Positions 53,244 to 62,637 are shown, numbered from the stretch's first letter. The stretch: DNA of 64,000 nt from Marinilactibacillus sp042660675 (GCF_042660675.1 NZ_JBHSUL010000035.1:47811-111810); one strand, 5' to 3'. Numbers and translations are program-made. Notes: a model not told the origin generated them from the sequence alone.

Positions 53244-54077
53244 TTATCCTTTCACTCCTCCTGAAGTCAGTCCTGCTACAAAGTATTTTTGGAAAAAAAT
53301 AAAAAGAATCACAATCGGTATAATGGTCAGAACTGAGCCCGCTATGAGTACATCATAGTTGTTACCGTAAGGCGTTAGTAAAGTAGCGAGTCCGATTGGC
53401 AAAGTAAACATATCGTTTGATCTTAATACTAGTAACGGCCATAGGAAGTTATTCCAAGCTGCTAATCCTTGTAATATAGCCATTGCCGCTAGCGAAGGAC
53501 CCATGAGCGGAAACATGATTTTGAAGAAAATCCCATATTCATTGCTACCATCTATTCTTGCAGCATCCATTAGTTCAAGTGGTAATCCCTGCGCATACTG
53601 TCTAAAGAAAAATACAGCTACAGGAGCGACGACAAGTGGAAGCACTACGGCAATATAAGTATCGGTCAATCTTAATGTTGCCATCAACTCATATAATGGT
53701 AACATTAGAATTTCAAATGGAATCATCATAATTAATAAAACGCAGACAAAAAACAGATTTTTCCCTTTGAACTCGTATACGGCTAACGCATAACCCACCA
53801 TCGCAGAAAAGAAAACAGAAGTTACAATCGTTATAATAGATATGATTAAACTATTGGAGTACCAAGTCCAGTAATTATCTGCTTCTGTGAAAATAAATCG
53901 ATAATTATCAAAACTCAACTCACTAAAATCAATTGAAAAGCTAAGCCCTTGTCTCATTAATACTGAAGATGGTTGAAATGAAGAAATCAATAAAGCAATA
54001 ATCGGAAATAATGCAATCAAAGCAATGATTCCGAATGCTACATTGGCTAATATCATAAGTGCTTTCTTTTTACTCAT
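53244..54077 (-). CDS. Sugar ABC transporter permease, AraQ/MalG type
   Basis: A 277-residue permease with six predicted helices and EAA-type loop DAARIDGSNEYGIFFKIMFP; it ends FVAGLTSGGVKG. It overlaps the upstream permease gene by 4 bp (ATGA). With the genes at 54074-56379 it forms a third importer for an undetermined sugar, probably an arabino- or xylo-oligosaccharide given the operator. Confidence 0.92.
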   Translation of the reverse strand: MSKKKALMILANVAFGIIALIALFPIIALLISSFQPSSVLMRQGLSFSIDFSELSFDNYRFIFTEADNYWTWYSNSLIISIITIVTSVFFSAMVGYALAVYEFKGKNLFFVCVLLIMMIPFEILMLPLYELMATLRLTDTYIAVVLPLVVAPVAVFFFRQYAQGLPLELMDAARIDGSNEYGIFFKIMFPLMGPSLAAMAILQGLAAWNNFLWPLLVLRSNDMFTLPIGLATLLTPYGNNYDVLIAGSVLTIIPIVILFIFFQKYFVAGLTSGGVKG

Positions 54078-55009
54078 TTTCCTTCCCCCTTTCCAAAAGT
54101 TCCTGTCAGAGTTAAATAAATTGAGCTTATAATAAAGATAATAATCATCAGAACGACGCCAATTGCTGCTCCAAATCCAAGATCATTTTGTCCTACACCC
54201 TGCTGATAGATATATCCTACAATAGTTAATCCAATATTCCCTGGCGAAGTCGCCTCCCAGTAAACGAAACTTTCTTCAAACATCCTAAATCCATTAATGA
54301 TTGTGATCGTACTGACGAATACTGTAATTGGTTTTAAGTGAGGAACAGTGATTAACCTTAACTTATCCCAAGCAGATGCACCGTCGATGTCGGCTTGCTC
54401 ATATAGTGACTCAGATATATTCTGAAGCGCTGCAAGATAATAAAGTAAATTGACGCCTGTCCATCTCCAGAACGCTAAAATCACCATAAGGAACATAGCC
54501 GTTATAGCTGAATATCTCCACTCTAATGGTCCTAATCCAACTAAAGAGAGCAATTGATTTCCGATAGCGGAACTAGATTCACTGAACATCAGTCTGAAAA
54601 TCATCCCTCCCACAATTGTAGATGTTAGCGCGGGAACGAACAACGAAGCTCTAAAAACCGTCTTCAATTTAATCGTTTTAGAATTTAGAAAAATCGCTAA
54701 AAGCATTGGTATAATTGTTAAAAGTACGGTTGTCCAAAACACATATATCACTGTGTTCCAAAGAGCATCATAAAAGTTGAGGTTAAAAACTCTAGAATAG
54801 TTATCAAAACCAACATTTTCAACTATTCCAGGAAGAATTTGTCTGAAACTCATGATAATACCATTAATCGCTGGATAAAGCGTTAAAATACTAAATGATA
54901 GAAAAAATGGAAGAACAAAAATGTAAGGAACAACCTTTTTTGAGCTTAGAAATTTACCGAGTTTATTACTTTTTCTTACTTTTGGAGCTGTTTGCGTATT
55001 TTCAGCCAT
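54074..55009 (-). CDS. Sugar ABC transporter permease, AraP/MalF type
   Basis: A 311-residue permease with six predicted helices and EAA loop EQADIDGASAWDKLRLITVP. An N-terminal polar stretch of about 30 residues precedes the first helix. It is 32 bp after the binding-protein gene and overlaps the next permease by 4 bp. Confidence 0.92.
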   Translation of the reverse strand: MAENTQTAPKVRKSNKLGKFLSSKKVVPYIFVLPFFLSFSILTLYPAINGIIMSFRQILPGIVENVGFDNYSRVFNLNFYDALWNTVIYVFWTTVLLTIIPMLLAIFLNSKTIKLKTVFRASLFVPALTSTIVGGMIFRLMFSESSSAIGNQLLSLVGLGPLEWRYSAITAMFLMVILAFWRWTGVNLLYYLAALQNISESLYEQADIDGASAWDKLRLITVPHLKPITVFVSTITIINGFRMFEESFVYWEATSPGNIGLTIVGYIYQQGVGQNDLGFGAAIGVVLMIIIFIISSIYLTLTGTFGKGEGK

Positions 55010-55041
55010 TTGTTTTTCATCCTTTCTTTTAGGTTAATGAT

Positions 55042-56379
55042 TTAGTCTCTCTGAAGGCTTCTGACAACATTTGCTGATCTGTCTAATGCCTCTTTTGGTG
55101 TCTGAGTTCTATTTCTCAATACATTGAACGTAACGTGTGTATGGTATTCGTTAATGACATTTGGAGTATCTGCGGTAACGTTTAGAGTATTGATTTCGTC
55201 TCTGATATCGAGTAGAACATCAAATATGTTATCTCCAAAATATTCATAATAAACATTATCTGTGTCTCTCACTTCATCACTCTCCCAAGTATCAAATCTC
55301 GGAGGATCGAATCCAAGAATTGTCCATAGATTAATGTTTCCCTGCTCAGACATCTTGGCATAAGCTAAAAATTCTTTAGATAACTCTACGTTCTCTGCAG
55401 CTTGAGTAACAACTGTTCCTGTTCCACCCATACCGGCAGACCGGTTGCCGCCTTCTTCCCAAGCCGGCATAGGTCTAATAGCAATTTTCCCTTCAAGATC
55501 CGGCATGTTGTCAACAAATCTCCCCATATACCATAATGGAGCTAGGATAGCAGCTGAGCCACCGTCCAAAAAATACCCATAAAATTCTTCTGATTGGTTC
55601 ATACCTCCTGGAGTTAAATCGGCAATTTCATCTACGTATAGTGCATCATGTAGAAATTGTAATGTTTCTACATTTTCCTCGTTGTTAAAAGTGACTTCTC
55701 CATCCTCATCTAATGCGTCCGATCCTCTTTGGGAAATCATTGGCCACATATCCATCAGCCAATCTTCTGTACCAACATTCCACATTTTAGAATCCGTATT
55801 ATCAACAACTTGCTTTCCTGCTTCCACAAAATCATCCCAAGTTACGATTTCGTCAATATCAACACCAGCCTCATGCATGATTTCAGTGTTGTAATACATA
55901 ACCGTTGCTCCAACATGTGTCGGAATACCATAATAGTTTCCATCTCTAGCGTACAATTCATATCTAGATTCAACTACACTATCCAGAATTGGTTCAACAT
56001 ACTCATTCATTGGTTCAAACTGAATAACACCTTCCATGAAATTTGGATACTGTCCTAATTCAATATCCACTATATCTGGTAATCCTGTGCCAGATTGAAC
56101 TGCGAGTAGTAAATTATTGTGCATTTGTTCAAATGGATATGTTTCAGCTATTAGATTGACGGGTCTTTCCGGGAACTCCTCATTCCATCTTTCTGCAGCC
56201 TCACCATATAATTCGATATGTTGTGGCGTAAAAGTCCACAGCGATATATCTTCCGCATTTTCTCTATTAGAGCCAATGGTCTCAACCTCATCTGTTGAAG
56301 TCCCTGTTTCTCCTTCAGTTTGGCAGGCGCTAATTATACACGCCGATGAAGCTAACATCAGTAATCGTTTTCGATTCAT
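55042..56379 (-). CDS. Sugar ABC transporter solute-binding lipoprotein
   Basis: A 445-residue extracellular binding protein. The signal peptide ends at the lipobox IISAC, followed by a Thr/Glu-rich linker. The body is a family-1 sugar-binding protein (GIPTHVGATVMYYNTEIMHE). First gene of the importer operon, under a promoter followed by one AraR-like site and a near-perfect palindromic cre. The ligand is not evident from sequence. Confidence 0.92.
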   Translation of the reverse strand: MNRKRLLMLASSACIISACQTEGETGTSTDEVETIGSNRENAEDISLWTFTPQHIELYGEAAERWNEEFPERPVNLIAETYPFEQMHNNLLLAVQSGTGLPDIVDIELGQYPNFMEGVIQFEPMNEYVEPILDSVVESRYELYARDGNYYGIPTHVGATVMYYNTEIMHEAGVDIDEIVTWDDFVEAGKQVVDNTDSKMWNVGTEDWLMDMWPMISQRGSDALDEDGEVTFNNEENVETLQFLHDALYVDEIADLTPGGMNQSEEFYGYFLDGGSAAILAPLWYMGRFVDNMPDLEGKIAIRPMPAWEEGGNRSAGMGGTGTVVTQAAENVELSKEFLAYAKMSEQGNINLWTILGFDPPRFDTWESDEVRDTDNVYYEYFGDNIFDVLLDIRDEINTLNVTADTPNVINEYHTHVTFNVLRNRTQTPKEALDRSANVVRSLQRD

Positions 56380-56423
56380 TTCTTAACCTCCTATAAAATT
56401 AAAATACAACTCCAAAAAAATAA

Positions 56424-56437
56424 TGATACCGCTATCA
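56424..56437. promoter_or_regulatory. cre-like palindrome upstream of the third importer
   Basis: TGATACCGCTATCA, an inverted repeat with arms TGATA/TATCA and a central CG, lies about 45 bp before the binding-protein start. It fits cre apart from one inner position. Confidence 0.65.
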
Positions 56438-56503
56438 ATAATAAGCAGATTAGATACTTAATATTTACTCATACGATTCGCATAAGTATCATTAAAGCAA
56501 TTA

Positions 56504-56511
56504 GTACGTAC
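56504..56511. promoter_or_regulatory. AraR-like operator, third importer operon
   Basis: GTACGTAC core (minus GTGGTACGTACTAATTG), just downstream of the predicted start point. Confidence 0.8.
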
Positions 56512-56522
56512 CACTTGTTTTC

Positions 56523-56551
56523 ACTATAACAATTGTATTTAAAATAAGCAA
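56523..56551 (-). promoter_or_regulatory. Sigma-A promoter, third importer operon
   Basis: On the minus strand TTGCTT (56546-56551), 17 bp, TATAGT (56523-56528). Confidence 0.8.
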
Positions 56552-56602
56552 ACATTTATACGTTTATTTCAACAATTATGTTTATATCGTCCTGTTTTTC
56601 TA

Positions 56603-56642
56603 CAAAAAAAGATCTCCCTAAATAAAAGGGAGATCTTTTTTA
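56603..56642 (-). terminator. Terminator of the second GH51 gene
   Basis: A perfect 14-bp stem AAAAAGATCTCCCT/AGGGAGATCTTTTT (arms 56606-56619 and 56627-56640) with a 7-nt loop, followed by T-runs on the minus strand. The GH51 stop is 3 bp away. Confidence 0.93.
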
Positions 56643-56644
56643 AA

Positions 56645-58141
56645 CTAATACGCTAGTCGTATCATATTCCAAGATAGTGGTTTGAATGTTCCTGTGACTT
56701 TAGCATTATTCACACTAAAGGAATCATTCGGTTTGATGTTCATACCATCATGATCGTTTTCAGTTGTTTTCTTGATATCATAATCTGCTAGCTCAGTAGC
56801 TTCTACAACTTCCAATTTATCAAAACCATCCAGAATAGTTTCAAAATTCATTTCCTGATCTTGTGAACGGTTGACTGCAAAAATCACTACTTCATTGTTT
56901 TCTTCATTTAAAATGGCAGTCGTTTCAATAAATGGAACATTTTTATATTCGATCGAATCATACGTATCACTCTTCACATCTAATCTCAATACTTTACCAC
57001 GGCCATAGTTTGATGCCTGCATGAATGGATAGAATATTGGTTGTTTCCAGACTTCTCCGTCTTTGATCGTCATGACGGGTGCAATAACATTAACAAGTTG
57101 CGCAAGACAAGCAATTTTAACTCGATCAGCGTTATTTAATAATGTAATTAAACCACACCCTACAAGCAACGCATCCTCAAAATTGTAGATATCTTCTAAT
57201 AATGGAGGCGCAATATCCCATGGTTCACGTTTAGAGTCCGCATCTTTTGAATGATACCAGACATTCCATTCATCAAATGATAGATTTATTTGTTTATCTG
57301 AACCTTTTTTAGCTTTAACTGCATCACAAATGGCTACAACACCCTTGATAAATTTGTCCATTTCGACGGATTTAGCTAAATAGTTCGCTGTATCATTTTC
57401 AAAATTTTCCCAATATAAATGTAGAGATAAAAAGTCTACATATTCATAAGCATGTTCTAAAACAGTATACTCCCACTCACCAAAGGTTGGCATTTTACTT
57501 GATGAACTACCACAAAGCACTAATTCAATTGTATCATCAACCAATTTCATAGCCTTTGCCGTTTCTTCTGCTAATCGACCGTATTCATCAGCTGTTTTAT
57601 GACCAATTTGCCACGGTCCATCCATTTCATTTCCTAAACACCACGTTTTGATATTAAATGGTTCTTCTGCGCCATTTTGTTTGCGCAGATCACTATAGTA
57701 CGTACCTTCTGGATGATTACAATACTCTAGTAAATTTCTCGCTGCATCAATACCTCTTGTTCCGAGGTTGACGGCCATGTTGACTTCAGTTTTTGCTAGT
57801 TCTGCCCATTTCATGAATTCGTGTAACCCGACTTCATTTGTTTCCACAGATCTCCAAGCTAATTCTAGTCGCTTAGGTCTGTCTTCAACAGGACCCACAC
57901 CATCTTCCCAATTGTATCCGGATACAAAATTACCACCGGGGTAACGAACTAAAGGAACATTTAATTCGTTAATAACTTCAATAACATCTTCTCTGAATCC
58001 TAGTTCATTAGCGGATGGATGATTTGGTTCATAAATCCCATCATATACCGCTCTTCCGAGATGTTCTACAAATGATCCATAAATTCTAGCATCGATATCT
58101 GCTAAAACTGTATCTTTACTGAGTTTAGCTGTTGCCTTCAT
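56645..58141 (-). CDS. abfA: GH51 alpha-L-arabinofuranosidase, AbfA type (498 aa)
   Basis: A cytoplasmic arabinofuranosidase close in length to Geobacillus and Bacillus AbfA. The ATG complementary to 58139-58141 has AGGAGG upstream; the longer reading adds 17 unsupported residues. Acid/base Glu172 (CLGNEMDGPWQ) and nucleophile Glu291 (LSFDEWNVWY) are present; the start is KATAKLSKDTVLADIDARIY. It has its own promoter, with cre and AraR sites, and its own terminator. An extra AraR-like GTACGTAC occurs within the coding sequence at 57698-57705. Confidence 0.95.
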   Translation of the reverse strand: MKATAKLSKDTVLADIDARIYGSFVEHLGRAVYDGIYEPNHPSANELGFREDVIEVINELNVPLVRYPGGNFVSGYNWEDGVGPVEDRPKRLELAWRSVETNEVGLHEFMKWAELAKTEVNMAVNLGTRGIDAARNLLEYCNHPEGTYYSDLRKQNGAEEPFNIKTWCLGNEMDGPWQIGHKTADEYGRLAEETAKAMKLVDDTIELVLCGSSSSKMPTFGEWEYTVLEHAYEYVDFLSLHLYWENFENDTANYLAKSVEMDKFIKGVVAICDAVKAKKGSDKQINLSFDEWNVWYHSKDADSKREPWDIAPPLLEDIYNFEDALLVGCGLITLLNNADRVKIACLAQLVNVIAPVMTIKDGEVWKQPIFYPFMQASNYGRGKVLRLDVKSDTYDSIEYKNVPFIETTAILNEENNEVVIFAVNRSQDQEMNFETILDGFDKLEVVEATELADYDIKKTTENDHDGMNIKPNDSFSVNNAKVTGTFKPLSWNMIRLAY

Positions 58142-58161
58142 ACAATTCCTCCTAATAATTT

Positions 58162-58169
58162 GTACGTAC
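58162..58169. promoter_or_regulatory. AraR-like operator, abfA
   Basis: GTACGTAC core within ATTTGTACGTACCTTT, downstream of the predicted start and close to the ribosome binding site. Confidence 0.85.
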
Positions 58170-58179
58170 CTTTGAAGAC

Positions 58180-58208
58180 AATATACCATCACTCGATCTA
58201 GGATGCAA
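58180..58208 (-). promoter_or_regulatory. Sigma-A promoter of abfA
   Basis: On the minus strand TTGCAT (58203-58208), 17 bp, TATATT (58180-58185), the same -35 and -10 as the promoter at 38597-38625. Confidence 0.87.
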
Positions 58209-58217
58209 GCGTTCTCT
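58204..58217. promoter_or_regulatory. cre (CcpA site) overlapping the abfA -35
   Basis: TGCAAGCGTTCTCT, identical to the cre at 38621-38634 but for one base. Confidence 0.75.
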
Positions 58218-58230
58218 TAATAAACTTAAT

Positions 58231-59460
58231 TTACTCTTTTTGTAAGGAAAATTTTGATTGGCTTCTTAGTATTAACGTCAAAATCATACTAAGTGACAGA
58301 AAAATCAATAGAAACGCTGACATAAATACAGGGGTATAACTTTTTGTGAAATCATAGGCATATCCAATTAATGTTACTCCAGAAGCTCCACCAATCCCAG
58401 TCATCAATGAAAAGAACGGATAAACTTTCATATAATGCGTTCTTCCATAAAAATGTATGGTTAACATAGGTAAAATGACGATTGGAAAACACATGATTGC
58501 ACCAAAGAAAAAGGAAGAAAAAATCATGATTCCTGGAACGTGAATTTTAAATAATACCAAAAGAGAAATAAAGTTTAATCCAATAACCATAAAAGCTGTT
58601 CTAATTGAACCAATTCTATCTCCAAGTGTCCCTGCTAGTAATTTGAAACCAATATTACCAAACATAGATGCTGATAGCATCCAAGCACCAATTGTGGCAC
58701 TGAAACCAAAAGTTTCTGCATATCCAGGTAAGTGATGTGGAAGTCCCGTTATCAGCGATAATAGCAATCCAATGCTAGCTAAAATAATGAATCTCATGTC
58801 ATTGACTTTTGGTTTTTCTATTTTTTGATGAATATCTGTAATTTTGATTTCATCTTTTTGATCTTTTCCATATGGTTGAAGATTTTCATCATTTGGATGT
58901 AGAGCAAAGCGGTAAAACAGGGCTGGTAAACATAGCAGTAAAGAAGCGAGCCCCATCACTAAAAAGCCAATCTGCCAGGAATAATTATGAATCACTAAAC
59001 TAAACACTGGTGATAATAAAGCACCAGCTACACCACTTGAACCAAACCCCAAACTCATTGCTAGTCCGTTTTTCTTTTCAAACCAGTTATTCACAAGTAT
59101 GGTAAGCGGGACTGGTGAGTAAAAAGAAGCTCCAATGCCTCTAATTGCTGCTAATAGATAAAAAAGCCATAAGGCCTCAGTCACTGTCATAAGTAATGTT
59201 GTAATGACCGATAGTCCAACTCCAATTTGAATACCTTTTTTAATATCGATTTTGGTCAACAACTTAGGTATGGTCAAGGCCATAAAAGACATTACTAGAG
59301 ACATAATAGTTGTGTGCAAAGCAAAACTTCCCCTAAGAAATCCAAGACTTTCTGATACAGGTGTATAGAAAACGCCAATAGTATTTAAATTAATACCAAT
59401 CGAACTTGCAGCCAAACCACTTACACATGCTAGGACTTTCCAATGTTTCGATATCTTCAT
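58231..59460 (-). CDS. MFS transporter (unknown substrate)
   Basis: A 409-residue protein with twelve predicted membrane helices and a polar loop between helices six and seven (residues about 190-225). The helix 4-5 region (AAIRGIGASFYSPVPLTILV) resembles the monocarboxylate/oxalate-formate group of the major facilitator superfamily rather than known arabinose or xylose symporters. AGGGGAG precedes the ATG. Its place between abfA and xylA hints at a pentose or fermentation acid, but this is inference. Confidence 0.85.
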   Translation of the reverse strand: MKISKHWKVLACVSGLAASSIGINLNTIGVFYTPVSESLGFLRGSFALHTTIMSLVMSFMALTIPKLLTKIDIKKGIQIGVGLSVITTLLMTVTEALWLFYLLAAIRGIGASFYSPVPLTILVNNWFEKKNGLAMSLGFGSSGVAGALLSPVFSLVIHNYSWQIGFLVMGLASLLLCLPALFYRFALHPNDENLQPYGKDQKDEIKITDIHQKIEKPKVNDMRFIILASIGLLLSLITGLPHHLPGYAETFGFSATIGAWMLSASMFGNIGFKLLAGTLGDRIGSIRTAFMVIGLNFISLLVLFKIHVPGIMIFSSFFFGAIMCFPIVILPMLTIHFYGRTHYMKVYPFFSLMTGIGGASGVTLIGYAYDFTKSYTPVFMSAFLLIFLSLSMILTLILRSQSKFSLQKE

Positions 59461-59586
59461 AGTGTCTCCCCTATTAGTTGGACATTAAAATTCATCTGGT
59501 TCATATTAGACTCTTTACATCTTAAATCATATAGAAAATAAAGAAATTTGGAAAGCCTTTTATAGTAGACTTAAAAATGAATCGAC

Positions 59587-59619
59587 AAAAAGAACCAAGC
59601 TTTTTCACTTGGTTCTTTT
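59587..59619 (-). terminator. Terminator of xylA
   Basis: A perfect 12-bp stem AAAAGAACCAAG/CTTGGTTCTTTT (arms 59588-59599 and 59608-59619) with an 8-nt loop and a T-run on the minus strand, 9 bp after the xylA stop. Confidence 0.92.
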
Positions 59620-59628
59620 CAGTACGAT

Positions 59629-60954
59629 TTACTTAGCGAGTGTAGTTACTAAATACTGGTTTAATATAGCTTTAATTTCTTCTAATTGTCCTGATTCATT
59701 CTGGATATCATCTAGTCTTAAAGCGTAATCTTGAAGTTTTTTAAAATCTGTTTTTCCTTCTCTGATTTCTTTACCGATCCCTTGGTTGAATGAACGGTAA
59801 CGGTTATCGACGATTGACTCAAGAGCTCTATCTTCGATTAATTTATGGGCTACCTTTAAACCAAGTGCAAAGCTATCCATCCCCACAACGTGCGCTTTGA
59901 ACAAATCATCTGCATGGAATGAAGTTCTTCTGACTTTCGCATCAAAGTTCAGACCTCCAGAACCCAGTCCGCCGTTTTTAAGAATTTCATACATGGCTAA
60001 TGTCGTAGCATTTAGATCCGTTGGAAATTCATCCGTATCCCATCCAAGATGAGGATGACCTTGATTAGCATCGACAGATCCTAACATGCCATTAATTCTT
60101 GCGTATCTAAGTTCGTGGTCGAAACTATGTCCTGCCAAGGTTGCGTGGTTAGCTTCAATATTGAATTTAAATTTGTCTGCAAGATCATATTTTTGTAAAA
60201 AGGCATATCCGTGCGCTACGTCATAATCATATTGGTGAGAAGTCGGTTCCATTGGTTTTGGTTCAATCAAGAATTGAGCATCAAATCCAATTTCTTTTGA
60301 ATAATCTACAGCCATATGGAAGAATTTTGCTAAATTATCTAATTCAAGCCCCATATTGGTATTTAAAAGACTTTCATATCCTTCTCGACCACCCCAAAAT
60401 ACGTAGTTTTCGGCTCCTAGTCGCTTACCAACCTCAAGCCCTTTTTTCACTTTCGCAGCTGCGTAAGCAAAAACGTCTGCATTATTTGACGTCGCTGCTC
60501 CATGAACAAATCTCGGATGTGAAAAGTTATTCACTGTGTTCCATAGAAGCTTAACTTTGCTATCTTTCATATAGTCTTCAAACATATCAACGATAATATC
60601 CTGATTCTCAAGGGTTTCTTTTAAGGAACTTCCTTCGGGAGCAATATCGAAATCATGAAAGCAGAAGTAAGGCACGCCTAACTTTTCAAATAACTCAAAA
60701 GCAGCCTCTACTCTGGCTTTCGCTTTATCCATTGGATCTGAGTATTTATCCCAAGGTCTGAGTGCTGTTCCGGCACCAAAAGGATCTGATAAATCTTCTG
60801 TAAATGTATGCCAGTAAGCAACACCAAACCTTAAAATTTCTTCCATAGTTTTGTCTCCTACTTTTTCAGTAGGGTTATAGAATTTAAAAGCTAACGGATC
60901 CTTTGAAGTAGCACCTTCGTATTGAATTTTATTGATATTGTCAAAATATGCCAT
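59629..60954 (-). CDS. xylA: Xylose isomerase XylA
   Basis: XylA converts D-xylose to D-xylulose. The 441-residue protein is a class II isomerase: YFCFHDFDIAPEG with catalytic His100 and Asp103, YVFWGGREGYESLLNTNM, FLIEPKPMEPTSHQYDYD (metal ligands) and NIEANHATLAGHSFDHE. It has its own XylR-controlled promoter downstream of xylB and a strong terminator. Gene order xylB then xylA is reversed from the common xylA-xylB order. Confidence 0.97.
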   Translation of the reverse strand: MAYFDNINKIQYEGATSKDPLAFKFYNPTEKVGDKTMEEILRFGVAYWHTFTEDLSDPFGAGTALRPWDKYSDPMDKAKARVEAAFELFEKLGVPYFCFHDFDIAPEGSSLKETLENQDIIVDMFEDYMKDSKVKLLWNTVNNFSHPRFVHGAATSNNADVFAYAAAKVKKGLEVGKRLGAENYVFWGGREGYESLLNTNMGLELDNLAKFFHMAVDYSKEIGFDAQFLIEPKPMEPTSHQYDYDVAHGYAFLQKYDLADKFKFNIEANHATLAGHSFDHELRYARINGMLGSVDANQGHPHLGWDTDEFPTDLNATTLAMYEILKNGGLGSGGLNFDAKVRRTSFHADDLFKAHVVGMDSFALGLKVAHKLIEDRALESIVDNRYRSFNQGIGKEIREGKTDFKKLQDYALRLDDIQNESGQLEEIKAILNQYLVTTLAK

Positions 60955-60980
60955 TCATAATCACTCCTAAGTAGGTTAGT

Positions 60981-61003
60981 TAGTTTATTATACAAACAAA
61001 CTA
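60981..61003. promoter_or_regulatory. XylR operator, xylA
   Basis: A 23-bp inverted repeat with outer arms TAGTTT/AAACTA, resembling the xyl operator of Bacillus. It overlaps the -10 of the xylA promoter. Confidence 0.85.
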
Positions 61004-61028
61004 TATCCAAAAATGTATGCGGTGTCAA
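61000..61028 (-). promoter_or_regulatory. Sigma-A promoter of xylA
   Basis: On the minus strand TTGACA (61023-61028), 17 bp, TATAGT (61000-61005), starting directly after the xylB stop. Confidence 0.85.
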
Positions 61029-62528
61029 CTATTTATTATATTTAGATAGTTGACTGTTTAAAGCTGCAGTAGCTTCGTAAATTTGTCCATAGACCTTGTA
61101 AAGATTTTCGTACTTTTGAACGTTTTCTTCTATTGGATGATAGATATCTTTGTAGTGAACAAAGGTGTCAGCACAAGTTTTGAAGTCAGCAAACCAACCT
61201 ATGCCAACTGCTGCAATCATTGCACTACCCATTGCAGGCCCTTGCTCGGTCTCAAGCGTCCGAATTGGTGTATCAAAAATATCAGCTTGCATTTGTAGCC
61301 AAACTTTATTTTTTGCCCCCCCTCCCACTGATACAATTGTCTTGAATGGATAGGCCGCGTGTGTGCGCATAATTTCATACGAATCCTTTAATGAGAATGT
61401 TATTCCTTCTAGCACTGCTCTCGTGAAATGGTTCTTATTATGTCCAATATCCATTCCGATGAAGGATCCACGAATCGTACTATCTGTGTACGGCGTGCGT
61501 TCTCCTGATATATAAGGTGTAAATAACAACCCTTCTGATCCTGGTTCAATTGCATCAATAGACTCCAGTAGGGTTTCAAAAGTTTCGTGCTCAGCAAATG
61601 TTTTTTTGAACCAACTCAGACTACTTCCTGCTGCTAATGTAACGCCCATCGTATAAAATTGATCGGCAATAACATGATTAAAATAATGTAATTCTCCATT
61701 AAATGATTTATCTCCTCGTTTTTCATTGGAGAGAAATACACCTGAAGTTCCAATACTAGCCATAGCCTGGTCTGGTTCAACAATACCTGCACCAAGTGCA
61801 GCACAGGCATTATCTGCTCCACCTGAAAAGACTTTTACTGCTTTTTCAATACCTAATGCTTTGGAAATATCTGGATCTAAAAAACCAATACACGCATCTG
61901 AACGGACAAGTTTTGGACAAATATCTGGATCAATTGAAAAGGTATTTAGAATGGTTTCACTCCAACTTCTATTTTCAATATCCAACAGTAGAGTCCCAGC
62001 TGCGTCTGAGAACTCCATTTGTTTTTGACCAGTTAAACGAAATCCAAGATAATCTTTTGGTAACAAAAATGTGCTGATTTTATCATAAATCTCTGGTTCG
62101 TGTTCTTTGACCCAAAGTAGTTTGGGAAGCGTAAACCCTTCAAGCGCTTTATTTTTAGTAATCTCAAGCAAACTTCCTTTTAATGTTTCAGTGATCAGCT
62201 CACATTGTTCTGTTGTCCTAACATCGTTCCATAAGATTGCATTCCTTAAGACCTTATCTGCTTGATCAAGTAAGACCAATGTGTGCATCTGTCCAGAAAA
62301 ACTAATACCTTCTATTTTCTGACTCATATCCGGTACAGATTCTCTAATACTTTGGAGTACTTTTAACGCTGCCACATACCATTCTTCAGGATCCTGCTCA
62401 CTATGGCCTCTTTGTGGAGTGAATAGTGGATAATCACTCTCTGCTGAAGCTACGATTCGACCTGTTCGATCAACTAGTATCCCTTTTAATCCGCTCGTTC
62501 CTAAATCCATTCCTAATACGTAACTCAT
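61029..62528 (-). CDS. xylB: Xylulokinase XylB
   Basis: XylB phosphorylates D-xylulose to xylulose 5-phosphate. The 499-residue FGGY kinase starts YVLGMDLGTSGLKGILVDRT and has GISFSGQMHTLVLLD, the FGGY signature region GEELT-like stretch (EGITFSLKDSYEIM) and GGGAKNKVWLQMQADIF near the C-terminus. Length is normal. It is divergent from xylR with a shared operator region, and no terminator separates it from xylA. Confidence 0.96.
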   Translation of the reverse strand: MSYVLGMDLGTSGLKGILVDRTGRIVASAESDYPLFTPQRGHSEQDPEEWYVAALKVLQSIRESVPDMSQKIEGISFSGQMHTLVLLDQADKVLRNAILWNDVRTTEQCELITETLKGSLLEITKNKALEGFTLPKLLWVKEHEPEIYDKISTFLLPKDYLGFRLTGQKQMEFSDAAGTLLLDIENRSWSETILNTFSIDPDICPKLVRSDACIGFLDPDISKALGIEKAVKVFSGGADNACAALGAGIVEPDQAMASIGTSGVFLSNEKRGDKSFNGELHYFNHVIADQFYTMGVTLAAGSSLSWFKKTFAEHETFETLLESIDAIEPGSEGLLFTPYISGERTPYTDSTIRGSFIGMDIGHNKNHFTRAVLEGITFSLKDSYEIMRTHAAYPFKTIVSVGGGAKNKVWLQMQADIFDTPIRTLETEQGPAMGSAMIAAVGIGWFADFKTCADTFVHYKDIYHPIEENVQKYENLYKVYGQIYEATAALNSQLSKYNK

Positions 62529-62614
62529 TTTTCACGCTCCTTTTAACTTTTCGTTTCAAATAAAGAACAAATTTCATTCAAATAAGGATGGGAATATGGT
62601 ACAGTATAACTAGT

Positions 62615-62637
62615 TAGTTTATATAATAAACAAACTA
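62615..62637. promoter_or_regulatory. XylR operator between xylB and xylR
   Basis: A 23-bp inverted repeat with outer arms TAGTTT/AAACTA, differing at a few central positions from 60981-61003. It overlaps the xylB -10. Confidence 0.87.
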
